From NCBI GenBank assembly GCA_964460115.1, contig CAYWPR010000012.1:45566-109565 (forward strand): a stretch of DNA of 64,000 nucleotides, in the 5' to 3' direction. A program made the position numbers and the translations under genes. Every line of letters begins with the position of its first letter. The stretch's first letter is position 1. A model generated the notes under the pieces. The model was not told where the DNA came from and did no database searches. It saw only the letters and a program-made list of their open reading frames with translations. Below, in pieces: positions 54,201 to 62,341 of this stretch. Source of the DNA: JAEUJZ01 sp964460115. GTDB taxonomy: Bacteria; Myxococcota_A; Polyangia; Palsa-1104; JAEUJZ01.

Positions 54201-57200
54201 CTGCGCCAACGCCTGATCGATGTGGGGCAATTGCCACAGCGCTTGGCCCAAATTGAGTGGCAGATCGATTCGCTGGCGCATGAGGCAGATGAAGAGCAGC
54301 GCAGCCGGCTTATTCCGCTTTTGGCGCGGGCGGCGCAAATGGCCGAGCTGCTTGGAGACGAAGAAGTCGCCGTGCAGCGCTATTTGCAGCTTTGCGCTTC
54401 CTCGCAAAAAGATCGCGAAACGCTGGAGCGCTTGCGGCGGATCCTGCGCGGTTTTTCTCAGTCCGGACATGCCGAAAAAGCGCTGACTCTGGTCGAAACG
54501 GAGCTGCGTCGTCTCGGGCCGGCTTTTGCGCAGACAGTTGGTTTGCGGCTGGTTTTGGCCGAGCTGCTGATGTTTTTGGGACGCGGCACCGAGGCGCTAA
54601 ATCAGTTAGAAATGGTGCTTTTGCGCGCTGCGGATTTGGGTCCGGCGCATGCCATGCTGGGAATGCTGCTTGGCACTTCCGCCGAGCCGGGTGAAGTTTC
54701 GCGCGGTCTGGAACACCTGCTTATTGCCGCTTACGCTCCCGATGTAGCGGCGCATGAAGCGGGCGAATGCGCGCTAATGGCGGCGGATATGCTGGCGGCG
54801 GCAGGAATCGATGAACCCGTCGATTTGCAGACGCTGCGCGCCGAGGCATTGCCCCAAGCCGGTTATGCCGAACGGGCAACGCTGGGCACTTTTGTCGCGG
54901 TACCGACCGATTTTCTGGAAGAAGCGCTCGGCGAGGAGGCAAGCTCGGTCGAAAAGGCCGCGGACACGCCGACGTGGCCGGGCCTCATAAATCTGCCGCC
55001 GCTGCTTGGTCCGGTAGAACTCCTTCTCCATTCGGCGGCGCTTTTGCCGGGCGATCCGCGGCCGCTAGAGGGCTTGCTTGGGCTGACTTGGTCGCGCAAT
55101 CTTTATGCGCAGGCGGCCGATTGTTGTGATCGCTTGCTCGCTCTGCCCGCCGTGGCCGCGGATTCGGCCGAGCGCAGCCGCATTCGGCTGGAAAAAGCCC
55201 ACGTCGAGCTGCGGCTTGGTCGAGAAGATGCTGCCGTAGCGCTTTTGCGCCAAGCGCTTGTCGACGCCCCTGAGTCGATTCCAGTGCTGCGGGCCTTGCG
55301 GCGTTTGCTTGCCGACAGCGGTCTAGATGAAGCCGCCGAGGCGCTGATGCTTTTGCAGACCGAGATGAAGCTGTGCGCAGAAACGGATCGCGCCCAATTG
55401 GCCGAGTTGTGGAACGATTTGGGACAGCTTCAAGAACGGCTAGGCCGTACGGCGGCGGCGCTGGAGGCCTTTCGTCGCGCTGGCCAGCTAGGCCTTGCCG
55501 CCGGCTGGAGCCAGCTTGCCGATGGTCTGGCGGCGCAGGGCGACTGGCTGGGCGCCGCTGACGCGGCCGGGCGCAGCGCGGCGCTGACTCCGCTTGCCGA
55601 GGCGTCCGGCGTGGGGGCCTTGCCGCGCGGCCCGCTTTTGCTACGCGCCGCCGAACTGGCTTTGCGCGCCGATGATGATCTGCGGGCTCGCGACTATCTG
55701 GCCCAAGCCGTGATGCTCGGCGGCGATAGCGCCGAAGCCGCTGCCGATCGCCTGCGCGAGCTTGATGGCGGACCTGAGCCTGAGAAGCGGCGCCGCACAC
55801 TGGAGCGAAGACTGAAGCATGCCGGTGCCGGAATCGAGCGGCTGGAAATTCTGCGCCGGCTTTTGCTCTTGTGCACCGAGCTTTATGAACGTTCGGCGAT
55901 GGTGACCTATGCGACTGCGCTTTTGCGCGAATCGCCGGGCGATGCGCTTGGGCTTTGCGCTTTGGCGGAAGACGCCATTGAGCGAGGGCAGCCCGAAGTG
56001 GCGGCCTCGCGGCTCATTCAGGCCGGAGCGATTCCGCCGACATATCCGCGCATCACGCGGCTTTTGTCGTGCCTTGGCGAAGTGCTGGAACGCAAGGGCA
56101 ATGCCGCAGCCACCGCGGCCGCCTACCAGCGGCTTTTAGAAGCCGGCGAGCGCAACGGCGACATCCCAGCCATTGATCTGGCGCTTGAAGGATTGGCTCG
56201 GCTGCGCGAAGAACAGGGCGACGCGGCCGAGGCAATGCGCTGGCTGCGGCGTCGGCTGCCGCATTTGCCGCCGGACGCACTGGCGGCGCGCACCACTTTG
56301 CGGCTGCGCATGAGCGATCTGGCCGTGACGCTTGGCGACTTCGTCGAGGCCCGTCAGCAGCTTGATAGCGTTCTGGAAGAATCCCCCGGCCAGCGCAGCG
56401 CGCTCGTCAAATTGCTAGAAGTATACCGTCAGCTTCACGAACCGGCCGAAGCGCTGCGGGTGCTGGATCGCTTGCTCGATTTGACGATGACGCCGGGCGA
56501 GCGGGCGGAATGGTTGTTTGCGCGGGCCGAGCTGTGCGAAAAGCAGCTTGGCGATTTCGCGCAAGCCGAAGCGCTGTATGAACAGGTGCTTTCGCAGTGG
56601 CCGGCGCATGCGCGGGCTTTGCGCCGTCTGGTTGCTTTGGCGGCGCGGCGCGGCGACGGCGCAAAAGTGTATGCGGCGGTGGCGGCCCTGTCTAAGACCG
56701 GCGCTCCTTTGGGCGATGTGCAAGTGCTGGCGGGGCTCGGTCTGCTTTTGCCGCATTCGTCGGGCGATTTGCCGCCCGCAGAGAAGCGAAATGCCGCGCA
56801 AGCTTTGCTGAAAACGGCAACGGCAGCGGATTTGGCGACGGCGCTTTCTCTTTTGGGGCCAAAACCGGGCCAAGATTTGCAGTCGCTCGACGGTCCGCTG
56901 CAAGGGGCGCTGCAGGCGCAGAACGACAATGCCACGCCGCTGCTTTTGGCGCTGCGCCAGCGCATGCAGAAACCGGGCTGCTTTGATTTCGGCACCGCGG
57001 CGGTGCTGGCTCGATTGTGCGAGCATCTTGGTCTCAGCGAGCAGAGCCTTTATTGGTCAGCGCTGGCCTTTGTTACACCGGGGGGGGGCTACGCCGACGC
57101 AATGCTCGATGAGCTGGGCGCGCTGCCGGTGCCGGCGGTGGTGCTGGAAACGGCGCTGCTCGCAGTACGGCCGATTCCGCCCGAGCAGGCGCCCTGGCTG

Positions 57201-57947
57201 CTCGTCTTTGGACTGCTTGGCCGGCATATACTGGGCGTGCAGCCGCCGGCCTTGCCGTCGCATTCGCTGGCGTCTCAGAATTGGGAACATCGCTTGGCCG
57301 AGATGGGACGCTCGGTCGGTCTTCCACGGCTGGAAGTGGTGCTAGTGGAATCTTTGGACGGCGAGGTGGCGGTTTGCGAGCCGACCAGGCCGCCGCGCCT
57401 GCGCCTGCTGCAGTCTTTGACCCGCGATGAAGCCCAGACCCGATTTGCAGCGCTTCGCGCCCTACATCTATTACGCGCCGGAGTTCCTTTGGGAGAACAC
57501 GGCGGGCCAGATGAAATGGCGGCGCTTGTTCGCGCTGCGGCCGCGCTGTGGCTGGAAGGTTTGCCGGGCATTCCGCGCGTCGAGGACATTTCAGACCTTT
57601 TGCCGCGCGAACGAGAGTGGCTGGCGACATTGCGGGCCTTGGCGCTGCATCCCGAGCATGCGCCAAGTACGCTCTATGAAGCGCGCGCCGAGGCGCCGGC
57701 GATACAAGCCTGCCTGGCGATACTGACCGAGGAGCCGCAGCGTTTGGCCGAGCTATGGCCGGCGCTTTTGTACACTGCAAAGCTTGAGGCCAGTGCGCGG
57801 GCGCTGGGGCAGCTTGGCGATTTGCGCGCGGCGCTTTACGCCCTTTGTCCAAACGCGGCAGCAATGACCAGCGAAGAGCGCCTGGCCGCTTTGCAGCATG
57901 GTCCGCTGGCCGATTTACTGGCTGTGGCCACCCGCCTCTACGGGTAG
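51297..57947 (+). CDS. Giant TPR protein (2,216 residues)
   Basis: A very long soluble protein without signal peptide. Residues about 1-290 form a beta-rich N-terminal region that I do not recognise (SPRGSGSWLLTLSERH). From about 330 there is an almost unbroken series of TPR-like helix pairs, e.g. LLQGGDLCAALAAYQLI, ARGEYAEALSVQTQAAAD, GRTAAALEAFRRAGQLG, KGNAAATAAAYQRLLEAGE, GDFAQAEALYEQVLSQWPAH. The last about 260 residues (from LAEMGRSVGLPRLEVVLVE) form a separate alpha/beta end domain. TTG start at 51297 with an AAGAG upstream; a short ATG frame overlaps. A nine-G run occurs at 57080-57088. It overlaps the convergent TatD gene by 33 bases. Probably a scaffold in an envelope or signalling complex. 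Confidence 0.82.
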   Translation: MTASESPTTTSVRGGPVFTVSPRGSGSWLLTLSERHAWAAGWVMHLDVEVLFPNPVSATIPAEPTFQRRRGRVRRAELVIEQAALNRSLATLVSRRLMSGPFFGLPFDLIRVRIDGKQAAASLMVLFRCPPSPPLMPAGHKDGAGFAAAAPLREVDDGTERGPLWGTARISARRPPPGANDIVFGMSEVRLYGQSPLSAPLLGHKLLQILGAALLTSTPGELPGVSLASGISPLGLHLLTTPALSELRVELIHDALLDMLPRSGYRVAEPATAPLCEVDAHPGQLILRYAADGHRGNLSYADIDERPRSNPIIESSALQSGAPLPESLRIADHLLQGGDLCAALAAYQLISSSLPIAALARLRRLQVLAALPARRQEALQLAEAELALSPPSLSALLALAVLDEGREPSETTARRYLALGADGQSHPVERAAAFFTASRHLIRSDAEAARSARMAAESLLSADGPEEPLLEAIQAAALEAPRKKTAPPVPPPIPVPAAVQSLAPQVLPENSQQALRLELLEQAQQAAQSGEIERSRALLIKAGAHPEVLRARVQLDWPELLQAEAGSPGDLLPVLRDLQQLGLARPEELRGLARLLTARGEYAEALSVQTQAAADPDELLASLEAAGRSRDLLGALTIHAKLRPEVACLLYQQAASVAEHQLAERSQAAAYWQQAADAAVAESRRDDAALFFVHAGRLWNEDGDAARAYKALGRAVELGGSELPRLTLLLADLAYRLGDLDAASLYYRQALDAEKVPLAERALAYLRIAEAAQKRRDFQTEEQALARAVEVGGGAQAWPKLSALFRAQNDFQRLGTALLAEADHQSGAARIALLREAATLADSTLLPRIDEELCRLNADDEAVRDRQLVRHSERGEADALLQALLRDVARSQGERQCERAQELVTLALKLSAYPAAVKGFMALLDVVCKEPISEGSPATSILEQAMAFVGSLQRARAGSQVAPSELEALRQRLIDVGQLPQRLAQIEWQIDSLAHEADEEQRSRLIPLLARAAQMAELLGDEEVAVQRYLQLCASSQKDRETLERLRRILRGFSQSGHAEKALTLVETELRRLGPAFAQTVGLRLVLAELLMFLGRGTEALNQLEMVLLRAADLGPAHAMLGMLLGTSAEPGEVSRGLEHLLIAAYAPDVAAHEAGECALMAADMLAAAGIDEPVDLQTLRAEALPQAGYAERATLGTFVAVPTDFLEEALGEEASSVEKAADTPTWPGLINLPPLLGPVELLLHSAALLPGDPRPLEGLLGLTWSRNLYAQAADCCDRLLALPAVAADSAERSRIRLEKAHVELRLGREDAAVALLRQALVDAPESIPVLRALRRLLADSGLDEAAEALMLLQTEMKLCAETDRAQLAELWNDLGQLQERLGRTAAALEAFRRAGQLGLAAGWSQLADGLAAQGDWLGAADAAGRSAALTPLAEASGVGALPRGPLLLRAAELALRADDDLRARDYLAQAVMLGGDSAEAAADRLRELDGGPEPEKRRRTLERRLKHAGAGIERLEILRRLLLLCTELYERSAMVTYATALLRESPGDALGLCALAEDAIERGQPEVAASRLIQAGAIPPTYPRITRLLSCLGEVLERKGNAAATAAAYQRLLEAGERNGDIPAIDLALEGLARLREEQGDAAEAMRWLRRRLPHLPPDALAARTTLRLRMSDLAVTLGDFVEARQQLDSVLEESPGQRSALVKLLEVYRQLHEPAEALRVLDRLLDLTMTPGERAEWLFARAELCEKQLGDFAQAEALYEQVLSQWPAHARALRRLVALAARRGDGAKVYAAVAALSKTGAPLGDVQVLAGLGLLLPHSSGDLPPAEKRNAAQALLKTATAADLATALSLLGPKPGQDLQSLDGPLQGALQAQNDNATPLLLALRQRMQKPGCFDFGTAAVLARLCEHLGLSEQSLYWSALAFVTPGGGYADAMLDELGALPVPAVVLETALLAVRPIPPEQAPWLLVFGLLGRHILGVQPPALPSHSLASQNWEHRLAEMGRSVGLPRLEVVLVESLDGEVAVCEPTRPPRLRLLQSLTRDEAQTRFAALRALHLLRAGVPLGEHGGPDEMAALVRAAAALWLEGLPGIPRVEDISDLLPREREWLATLRALALHPEHAPSTLYEARAEAPAIQACLAILTEEPQRLAELWPALLYTAKLEASARALGQLGDLRAALYALCPNAAAMTSEERLAALQHGPLADLLAVATRLYG
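57080..57088 (+). repeat. Nine-base G homopolymer inside the giant TPR gene
   Basis: Nine consecutive G encode Pro-Gly-Gly-Gly near codon 1,929. Homopolymers this long are frameshift-prone, so phase variation or sequencing error is possible. Confidence 0.85.
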
Positions 57948-58775
57948 CTGAAATAGCTGCTGGGTGGCTGTGCGGCAATCGCTGCTGAGCTGATTCAGGC
58001 TTATGCCGCGCAGCTCGGCAATGCGTTTGGCGGTGTGCACAAGCAGCGCCGGTTCGTTGCGCTTTCCGCGATGCGGCACTGGTGCCAGATAGGGCGAATC
58101 GGTCTCAAGCAGCAGGCGATCGGCGGGCACGATGCGGGCCGCTTCGCGAATCGATTCGGCGTTTTTGAAGGTCACGATGCCGGAAAACGAAATACAAAAT
58201 CCCAGATTCAGCCAGGCGCGAGCATCTTCGGCATTGCCGGTAAAACAGTGAATCACGCCGTTTGGTCCGGTCGCTTGCGCGGCGTCGCCCAATTCGTCTT
58301 TCACGATGATCCGCGCATCGGCATGAGCATTGGCACCGCCGGCGGTTTCATCGCTGCGAATGTGCAGCGAGATCGGCTTTTGCCGAGCGCGGCCAAGCTG
58401 CAAAAAGCGGCGCAACAATTCCTGCTGCGTTGCCGGCGGCGAAAGCTTGTAGTGATAATCGAGTCCGGTTTCGCCAAGGCCCACGACCCGCGGATGCTTA
58501 GACAGATGCTCGATGTGCTGCCATAGCTCCTCGGTCATTCGATCGGCGTGATGCGGGTGAACCCCGATGGTGGTGACGATGTTCGAGTGGCTTTGGGCCA
58601 GCGCCATGGCGTTGTCGATCTCGGCGCGACCTTGTCCTGAACCGACGACGACTAGCCACGATACACCGGCCGCGGCGGCGCGCTTTATCACCGCCAGGCG
58701 CTCATCGCCGCCTGAGTCGCCTAAAGGTGTACAAAAGTCATCGGCTTCCAGATGACAGTGAGAATCAATCCACAT
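57915..58775 (-). CDS. tatD: TatD-family metal-dependent DNase
   Basis: A 286-residue amidohydrolase-fold nuclease. Metal-binding motifs: DSHCHLE (1), GLGETGLDYHY, PISLHIR, GVIHCFTG and LLETDSPYLAPVPHRGKRN. TatD nucleases have 3'-exonuclease activity and are linked to DNA repair and to degradation in stress. Insert GGANAHADARIIVKDELGDAAQ lies between strands. It overlaps the end of the giant gene by 33 bases. Confidence 0.95.
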   Translation of the reverse strand: MWIDSHCHLEADDFCTPLGDSGGDERLAVIKRAAAAGVSWLVVVGSGQGRAEIDNAMALAQSHSNIVTTIGVHPHHADRMTEELWQHIEHLSKHPRVVGLGETGLDYHYKLSPPATQQELLRRFLQLGRARQKPISLHIRSDETAGGANAHADARIIVKDELGDAAQATGPNGVIHCFTGNAEDARAWLNLGFCISFSGIVTFKNAESIREAARIVPADRLLLETDSPYLAPVPHRGKRNEPALLVHTAKRIAELRGISLNQLSSDCRTATQQLFQLPVEAGGHSQ

Positions 58776-58971
58776 GGGGCCCTAGAGTAATTCAAACGGC
58801 CGCGCTTGTTGCCTTCGCGCATACAGATACAAAGCCGAGCGGCGACAATCTGCACAATAACCGCAACATAAGACGATCTTTTCTCCCGCCGTCTGCGCAA
58901 AATCCTGCAAAATCAAGAGTAACTGCTGCGCCGCCTGCCAAAGTACGTGAGATCTTCGTCAAGATCGATGC

Positions 58972-59568
58972 GTGCTCGACAGCGGTGCGGAGCCGCGGTC
59001 CGCATGGACCTGGGAGCAAGCTGTGGAGTTAGTAAAAGTTGGCGGAGAGACCTCCGCATACTGCACCTCGTGCCGCGACATGCGGCTACATATTGTCGTG
59101 GCGATGGAGGATGGCCTGCCGGCCAAAGTCGAGTGCCGTAGCTGTCATCGGCAGCACAAGTATCGGGCCGGCCTGCCGGGAACGACGACCAAATCCAAAG
59201 GTCCGCGCACGCCGCGGGGCCATGCCGGAAAAGATGGCGCATCAGCAGCAGCGCCCATCTCGCAAATCAATCCGCTGGAGGCGCTACTCGCCTCGCAGGA
59301 ACGCCGCGACGCGCGAGCTTACTCGCCGGCTGAGCGTTATGCCGTTGGAGATTTGCTGTCGCACCCGAGCTTTGGTTTGGGCGCGGTCACCGGCTCGCCG
59401 TCGCCAGGCAAAATCTCCGTTTTGTTTCGCGATACGACGCGGCTTTTGCTGCATGAGCGAAGCGCTGCGCCCGCCCAAGGCCCACGCTTGTCGCCGCCGC
59501 CGCGACGCGACGAGATACCGACAAGCGAACCTAACGCTCGTCCGCCCAAGGTCAAATCCATTCTATAA
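58972..59568 (+). CDS. Zinc-ribbon protein with CarD/KOW-like C-terminal segment
   Basis: A 198-residue protein. The N-terminal four-Cys ribbon is CTSC (31-34) and CRSC (55-58). A Lys/Ala/Pro-rich linker follows, then YAVGDLLSHPSFGLGAVTGSPSPGKISVLFRDTTRLLLHE (split as YAVGDLLSHPSFGLG plus KISVLF plus TTRLLLHE), which resembles the small Tudor-like RNA-polymerase-interacting domain of CarD/TRCF. It may be a transcription factor or nucleic-acid binder. GTG start at 58972 is the longest; the exact start is uncertain. The 196-base gap before it contains no gene. Confidence 0.7.
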   Translation: MLDSGAEPRSAWTWEQAVELVKVGGETSAYCTSCRDMRLHIVVAMEDGLPAKVECRSCHRQHKYRAGLPGTTTKSKGPRTPRGHAGKDGASAAAPISQINPLEALLASQERRDARAYSPAERYAVGDLLSHPSFGLGAVTGSPSPGKISVLFRDTTRLLLHERSAAPAQGPRLSPPPRRDEIPTSEPNARPPKVKSIL

Positions 59569-59580
59569 ACGATAAAAAAT

Positions 59581-59641
59581 CGACGCCCGGCCAAGCGGCG
59601 AGGAGTCATTTTGACCGTCTCGACTTGGCAGGCGGGCGTCG
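59581..59641. terminator. Long imperfect hairpin between convergent genes
   Basis: Nested pairings CGACGCCCG/CGGGCGTCG (59581-59589 with 59633-59641), GCCAAG/CTTGGC (59590-59595 with 59624-59629), CGAG/CTCG and GTCA/TGAC form a single long stem with bulges. It is flanked by AAAAAA on the left and AAAATTTT on the right. Likely a bidirectional terminator between the zinc-ribbon genes. Confidence 0.7.
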
Positions 59642-59670
59642 TAAAATTTTCATGGCCGCTGTGGCGGCGC

Positions 59671-59994
59671 TTATTGCTTTTTGTCGGCGCGAAACAGACG
59701 GACGATTCCCGAAAACAGGTTGCCGTCTTGATGTCCGGCGATCTGCTCTAGTTCTTTATCGTCGAGCCAAATGCCACCGCACTGGTAGCACTTGTCGATG
59801 TTGACGCCGCGATAGGCCGTCTCGTGCAGATCGAAGCCGCACTTGGGACACTTCATGTAGTGCAAAACGCGCAGCCTTTCGCGTTCTTCGGCGGCCATGC
59901 GCCTGGATTGCTCGATGGCCTCGCGCTGGCGTTTGGCGGCTTCTTCGCGGGCGAAAAATTCCTCTTCAGCTTCGGATGGCTTGTTCAGGCTCAT
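59671..59994 (-). CDS. TFIIB-type zinc-ribbon protein
   Basis: A 107-residue soluble protein. Residues 49-75 form the zf-TFIIB pattern (CPKCG, 17 residues, CYQCGGIWLDDKELEQI), with the ending WLDxxEL typical of the family. An N-terminal charged helix (EAEEEFFAREEAAKRQREAIEQ) may coil. Function unknown. Divergent from nothing close; adjacent to the other zinc-ribbon gene on the opposite strand. Confidence 0.9.
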   Translation of the reverse strand: MSLNKPSEAEEEFFAREEAAKRQREAIEQSRRMAAEERERLRVLHYMKCPKCGFDLHETAYRGVNIDKCYQCGGIWLDDKELEQIAGHQDGNLFSGIVRLFRADKKQ

Positions 59995-60071
59995 GGCATC
60001 TCTTTCATCGGCAAAAGATCGAATGGACTTTACTACATGTCGAATCGGCGTATCGCGATTCGCGAATTCGG

Positions 60072-62213
60072 TTACGGTTTGACGAGTTCCGAGGACGGCT
60101 TGGTCGCTGCCGGCGGCTTAACGAGCTCTGAGGCGGCCGGAGCTGGATGTCCTTCAAGCTTGGCGATGGCTTCGCGCGCAACCGCTGCTGCGCCGCCGTT
60201 CGGATTTTGTTCCAGATACTTTTTGTACCAGTGTATCGCCTGATCTTTGTCGCCTTTTTGCCGATAGGACTTGGCCATGCCGAACATGGCTGGTCCGTAG
60301 GTGGACAGGCGGCTTAAGGCATCCTGGTAGTGCGAAATGGCTTCATCGGCGTGACCTTGTTCCAGGGCGCATTTGCCTAGACCCACGTGTACGGCCGGAA
60401 CGTGTGCGGCGCTGACGATAATGGTTTCGAGCAGGCGCTGGGCCTCGCCGAATTGCTCGCGCTCGATGAGGCGCTGCGCCAGTTCCATTTGCTCGTCGAA
60501 GGTCTTGGGAATTTCGCTGACCACCGGCTTTTTCACGGCTGGAGTCGCCGTCTGCGACTTTTCAGATGAAGCGCTTGCGGTCTGGGCCGGTGCGGACGCC
60601 GGCGGCGTTGTGGGCGGCTTTGCCGTCTGCGCGGTGTTTGTTTGAGCCTGTGCCGGCGGCGTTGTGGGCGGCTTTGCCGTCTGCACGGTGCTGGTTTGAG
60701 ACGGCGCCGGGACTACGGGCTTTTGGGCTGGCGTGGTCGCAGTCGGTGCCGTCAACGGTGGCGCCGGTGGCGGTTTTACTTGGGGCACGCTCGGCGTTGC
60801 GGCGACCGGCGGAGGCGATGTCGGCTTTGGTGTATCGCCCGCGGGAATTTCGGACGGCGGCGTAGTCGGCGGATTGCCGTTGCGCAGCGAATTTGGGTCG
60901 GGCGCGGTGGCCGATTCCTGGCCGCTGGGCTTTGGCAAATCGGGCTTGCTGGCCTGCTGTAGCGCAAAGACTAGCACGCCGGTGATGCCGAGTGCCCCGA
61001 GAAATAGCACAAGCCCACGGCGACTGTCTTTGCGCTCAAAGCGATCGGTGGGATCGGATGCGATATGAATGCGCGCGGTCCGATTGGGATCCGCGGCTTC
61101 TTTTAAGTGGCGCGGCACCGGATCGTTTTGGCTCAAGGCTTTCTCGATGGGATCGACGACCTTGGCGGGAAGCAATTCTGTACGCTTGGCCGAAATCAGA
61201 TCCGGCGAGTCTTTGGGCGGCTCTGCCGAAGGCATGCGCTCAAACGGCGCAGTCTTGGGCGGAGGCCCGGGAGGCGGCGTCGGCGGAACCGGCTTGGCGG
61301 GTTCCAAGCGATTAAAGCGTGTGGTGGGCAGCGCCGCCGTTTCATCATTGCTATCGCTGACCTGCGGACTTAAGACCACAGGGGGCGGCGGAACCGGGGG
61401 CTCTTTGCGCGGCGGCACCGCTAGGGGCGGGGGCGCGGGACGGACAGGTTCAGCCTGCTTCGCTGTTGGCGTCGGGCGGACAGGTTCGGCCTGGGCTGCT
61501 AGGGGCGCCGGACGGATGGGAACGAGGGGCGCCGAGCCGCTATGCGGCGGCACCGGCGGAGGGCCGCTGGCTGCGCTCGCCGATATGAGCGGGGCGGGTG
61601 GAACGGGTGGCGTCGGCGTTGCCGTTGTAGAAGGCGCTGGGCGGCTGCGCGCCATTTGGCCAGATGGAGTGATGCGCAGCGGACTCATGGTTCCCGACGT
61701 TGGCGTCAGGTTTGGGGGCGTAACTTGAACTCGGTCGGGCGAAGCCGTCGCCTCGGCACGCGCCGGCAGCGCCGAGCTTGCAGGCGGTGCCAGCCCTGGA
61801 ATCGGTGGCGGGGTGCCGCTTCGCGCGGAATTAGCAGCCGGCAGCGGCGCAATCGGCGCCGGGGTCCCTAGGGGGCGCCGGCGCGCCGCCCGCTCGACAT
61901 CCACACTGTGAAACAGGGATTCGAATTCGACGACGCTGCCTAGCCGCCTATACACTTTGCCGCTGCGCGAAATTTCATCGTCGCGCGAGACGCGTCGTTC
62001 AAGCATCCAGCTCCGCAGCACCAAAAGGTCCGCGCAGCGCAGCACCTCATTCGAGCCGCGTTTGCGAATCAGCCAGGGACGCGCGGGACCGGTAAGGGGC
62101 TCGGGCCCCGGGCGGTTTTTCGAGACAGAAAGGGAGGGGGATGGAGCATTCGCGGACACCGCTGTGGGGCGCACAGAAGGGGTGACAGCGCGCTTGGGAT
62201 CACTCTGTTCCAT
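60072..62213 (-). CDS. GYF-like/TPR membrane protein
   Basis: A 713-residue protein. N-terminal small domain (about 47-105; WLIRKRGSNEVLRCADLLVLRSWMLERRVSRDDEISRSG) resembles GYF_2/DUF4339 modules. A long Pro/Ala-rich disordered linker follows, then one membrane helix (VLFLGALGITGVLVFALQQ, about 400-420), another Pro/Thr-rich part, and C-terminal TPR units (FDEQMELAQRLIEREQFGEAQRLLETII, GLGKCALEQGHADEAISHYQDALSRL, GMAKSYRQKGDKDQAIHWYKKYLEQNPNG). Layout fits a cytoplasmic recognition domain linked to a periplasmic TPR. ATG start without clear Shine-Dalgarno; a hairpin sits upstream. Confidence 0.82.
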   Translation of the reverse strand: MEQSDPKRAVTPSVRPTAVSANAPSPSLSVSKNRPGPEPLTGPARPWLIRKRGSNEVLRCADLLVLRSWMLERRVSRDDEISRSGKVYRRLGSVVEFESLFHSVDVERAARRRPLGTPAPIAPLPAANSARSGTPPPIPGLAPPASSALPARAEATASPDRVQVTPPNLTPTSGTMSPLRITPSGQMARSRPAPSTTATPTPPVPPAPLISASAASGPPPVPPHSGSAPLVPIRPAPLAAQAEPVRPTPTAKQAEPVRPAPPPLAVPPRKEPPVPPPPVVLSPQVSDSNDETAALPTTRFNRLEPAKPVPPTPPPGPPPKTAPFERMPSAEPPKDSPDLISAKRTELLPAKVVDPIEKALSQNDPVPRHLKEAADPNRTARIHIASDPTDRFERKDSRRGLVLFLGALGITGVLVFALQQASKPDLPKPSGQESATAPDPNSLRNGNPPTTPPSEIPAGDTPKPTSPPPVAATPSVPQVKPPPAPPLTAPTATTPAQKPVVPAPSQTSTVQTAKPPTTPPAQAQTNTAQTAKPPTTPPASAPAQTASASSEKSQTATPAVKKPVVSEIPKTFDEQMELAQRLIEREQFGEAQRLLETIIVSAAHVPAVHVGLGKCALEQGHADEAISHYQDALSRLSTYGPAMFGMAKSYRQKGDKDQAIHWYKKYLEQNPNGGAAAVAREAIAKLEGHPAPAASELVKPPAATKPSSELVKP
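60601..60684. repeat. 54-bp coding repeat in Pro/Thr linker
   Basis: A 30-base string at 60601-60630 recurs exactly at 60655-60684, a period of 54 bases (18 codons). It encodes the repeated QTAKPPTTPPA motif of the membrane protein linker. Confidence 0.85.
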
Positions 62214-62234
62214 GGGTATACGTTCTAGCTTGGC

Positions 62235-62270
62235 GGCGGCAGGAGGCTACAATTTAGCCATTTTGCCGCC
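62235..62270. other. Hairpin upstream of the GYF/TPR gene
   Basis: GGCGGCA/TGCCGCC (62235-62241 with 62264-62270) plus inner GGCT/AGCC (62245-62248 with 62256-62259). It lies about 22 bases upstream of the minus-strand start and after the stop of the DPP IV gene. No T run follows, so it is a weak terminator or leader structure. Confidence 0.4.
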
Positions 62271-62341
62271 GATATACAGCTTCCGGCAAGTAATTAAGCA
62301 GGCTTTGCAGAAGAGCGCATCGCAAAGAAGTCCGCTTCTAA

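Noticed and set aside
57073..57978. 301-codon minus-strand frame at the end of the giant gene
   Set aside because: Low-complexity Arg/Pro/Ala translation antisense to the TPR frame; the real minus-strand gene there is tatD.
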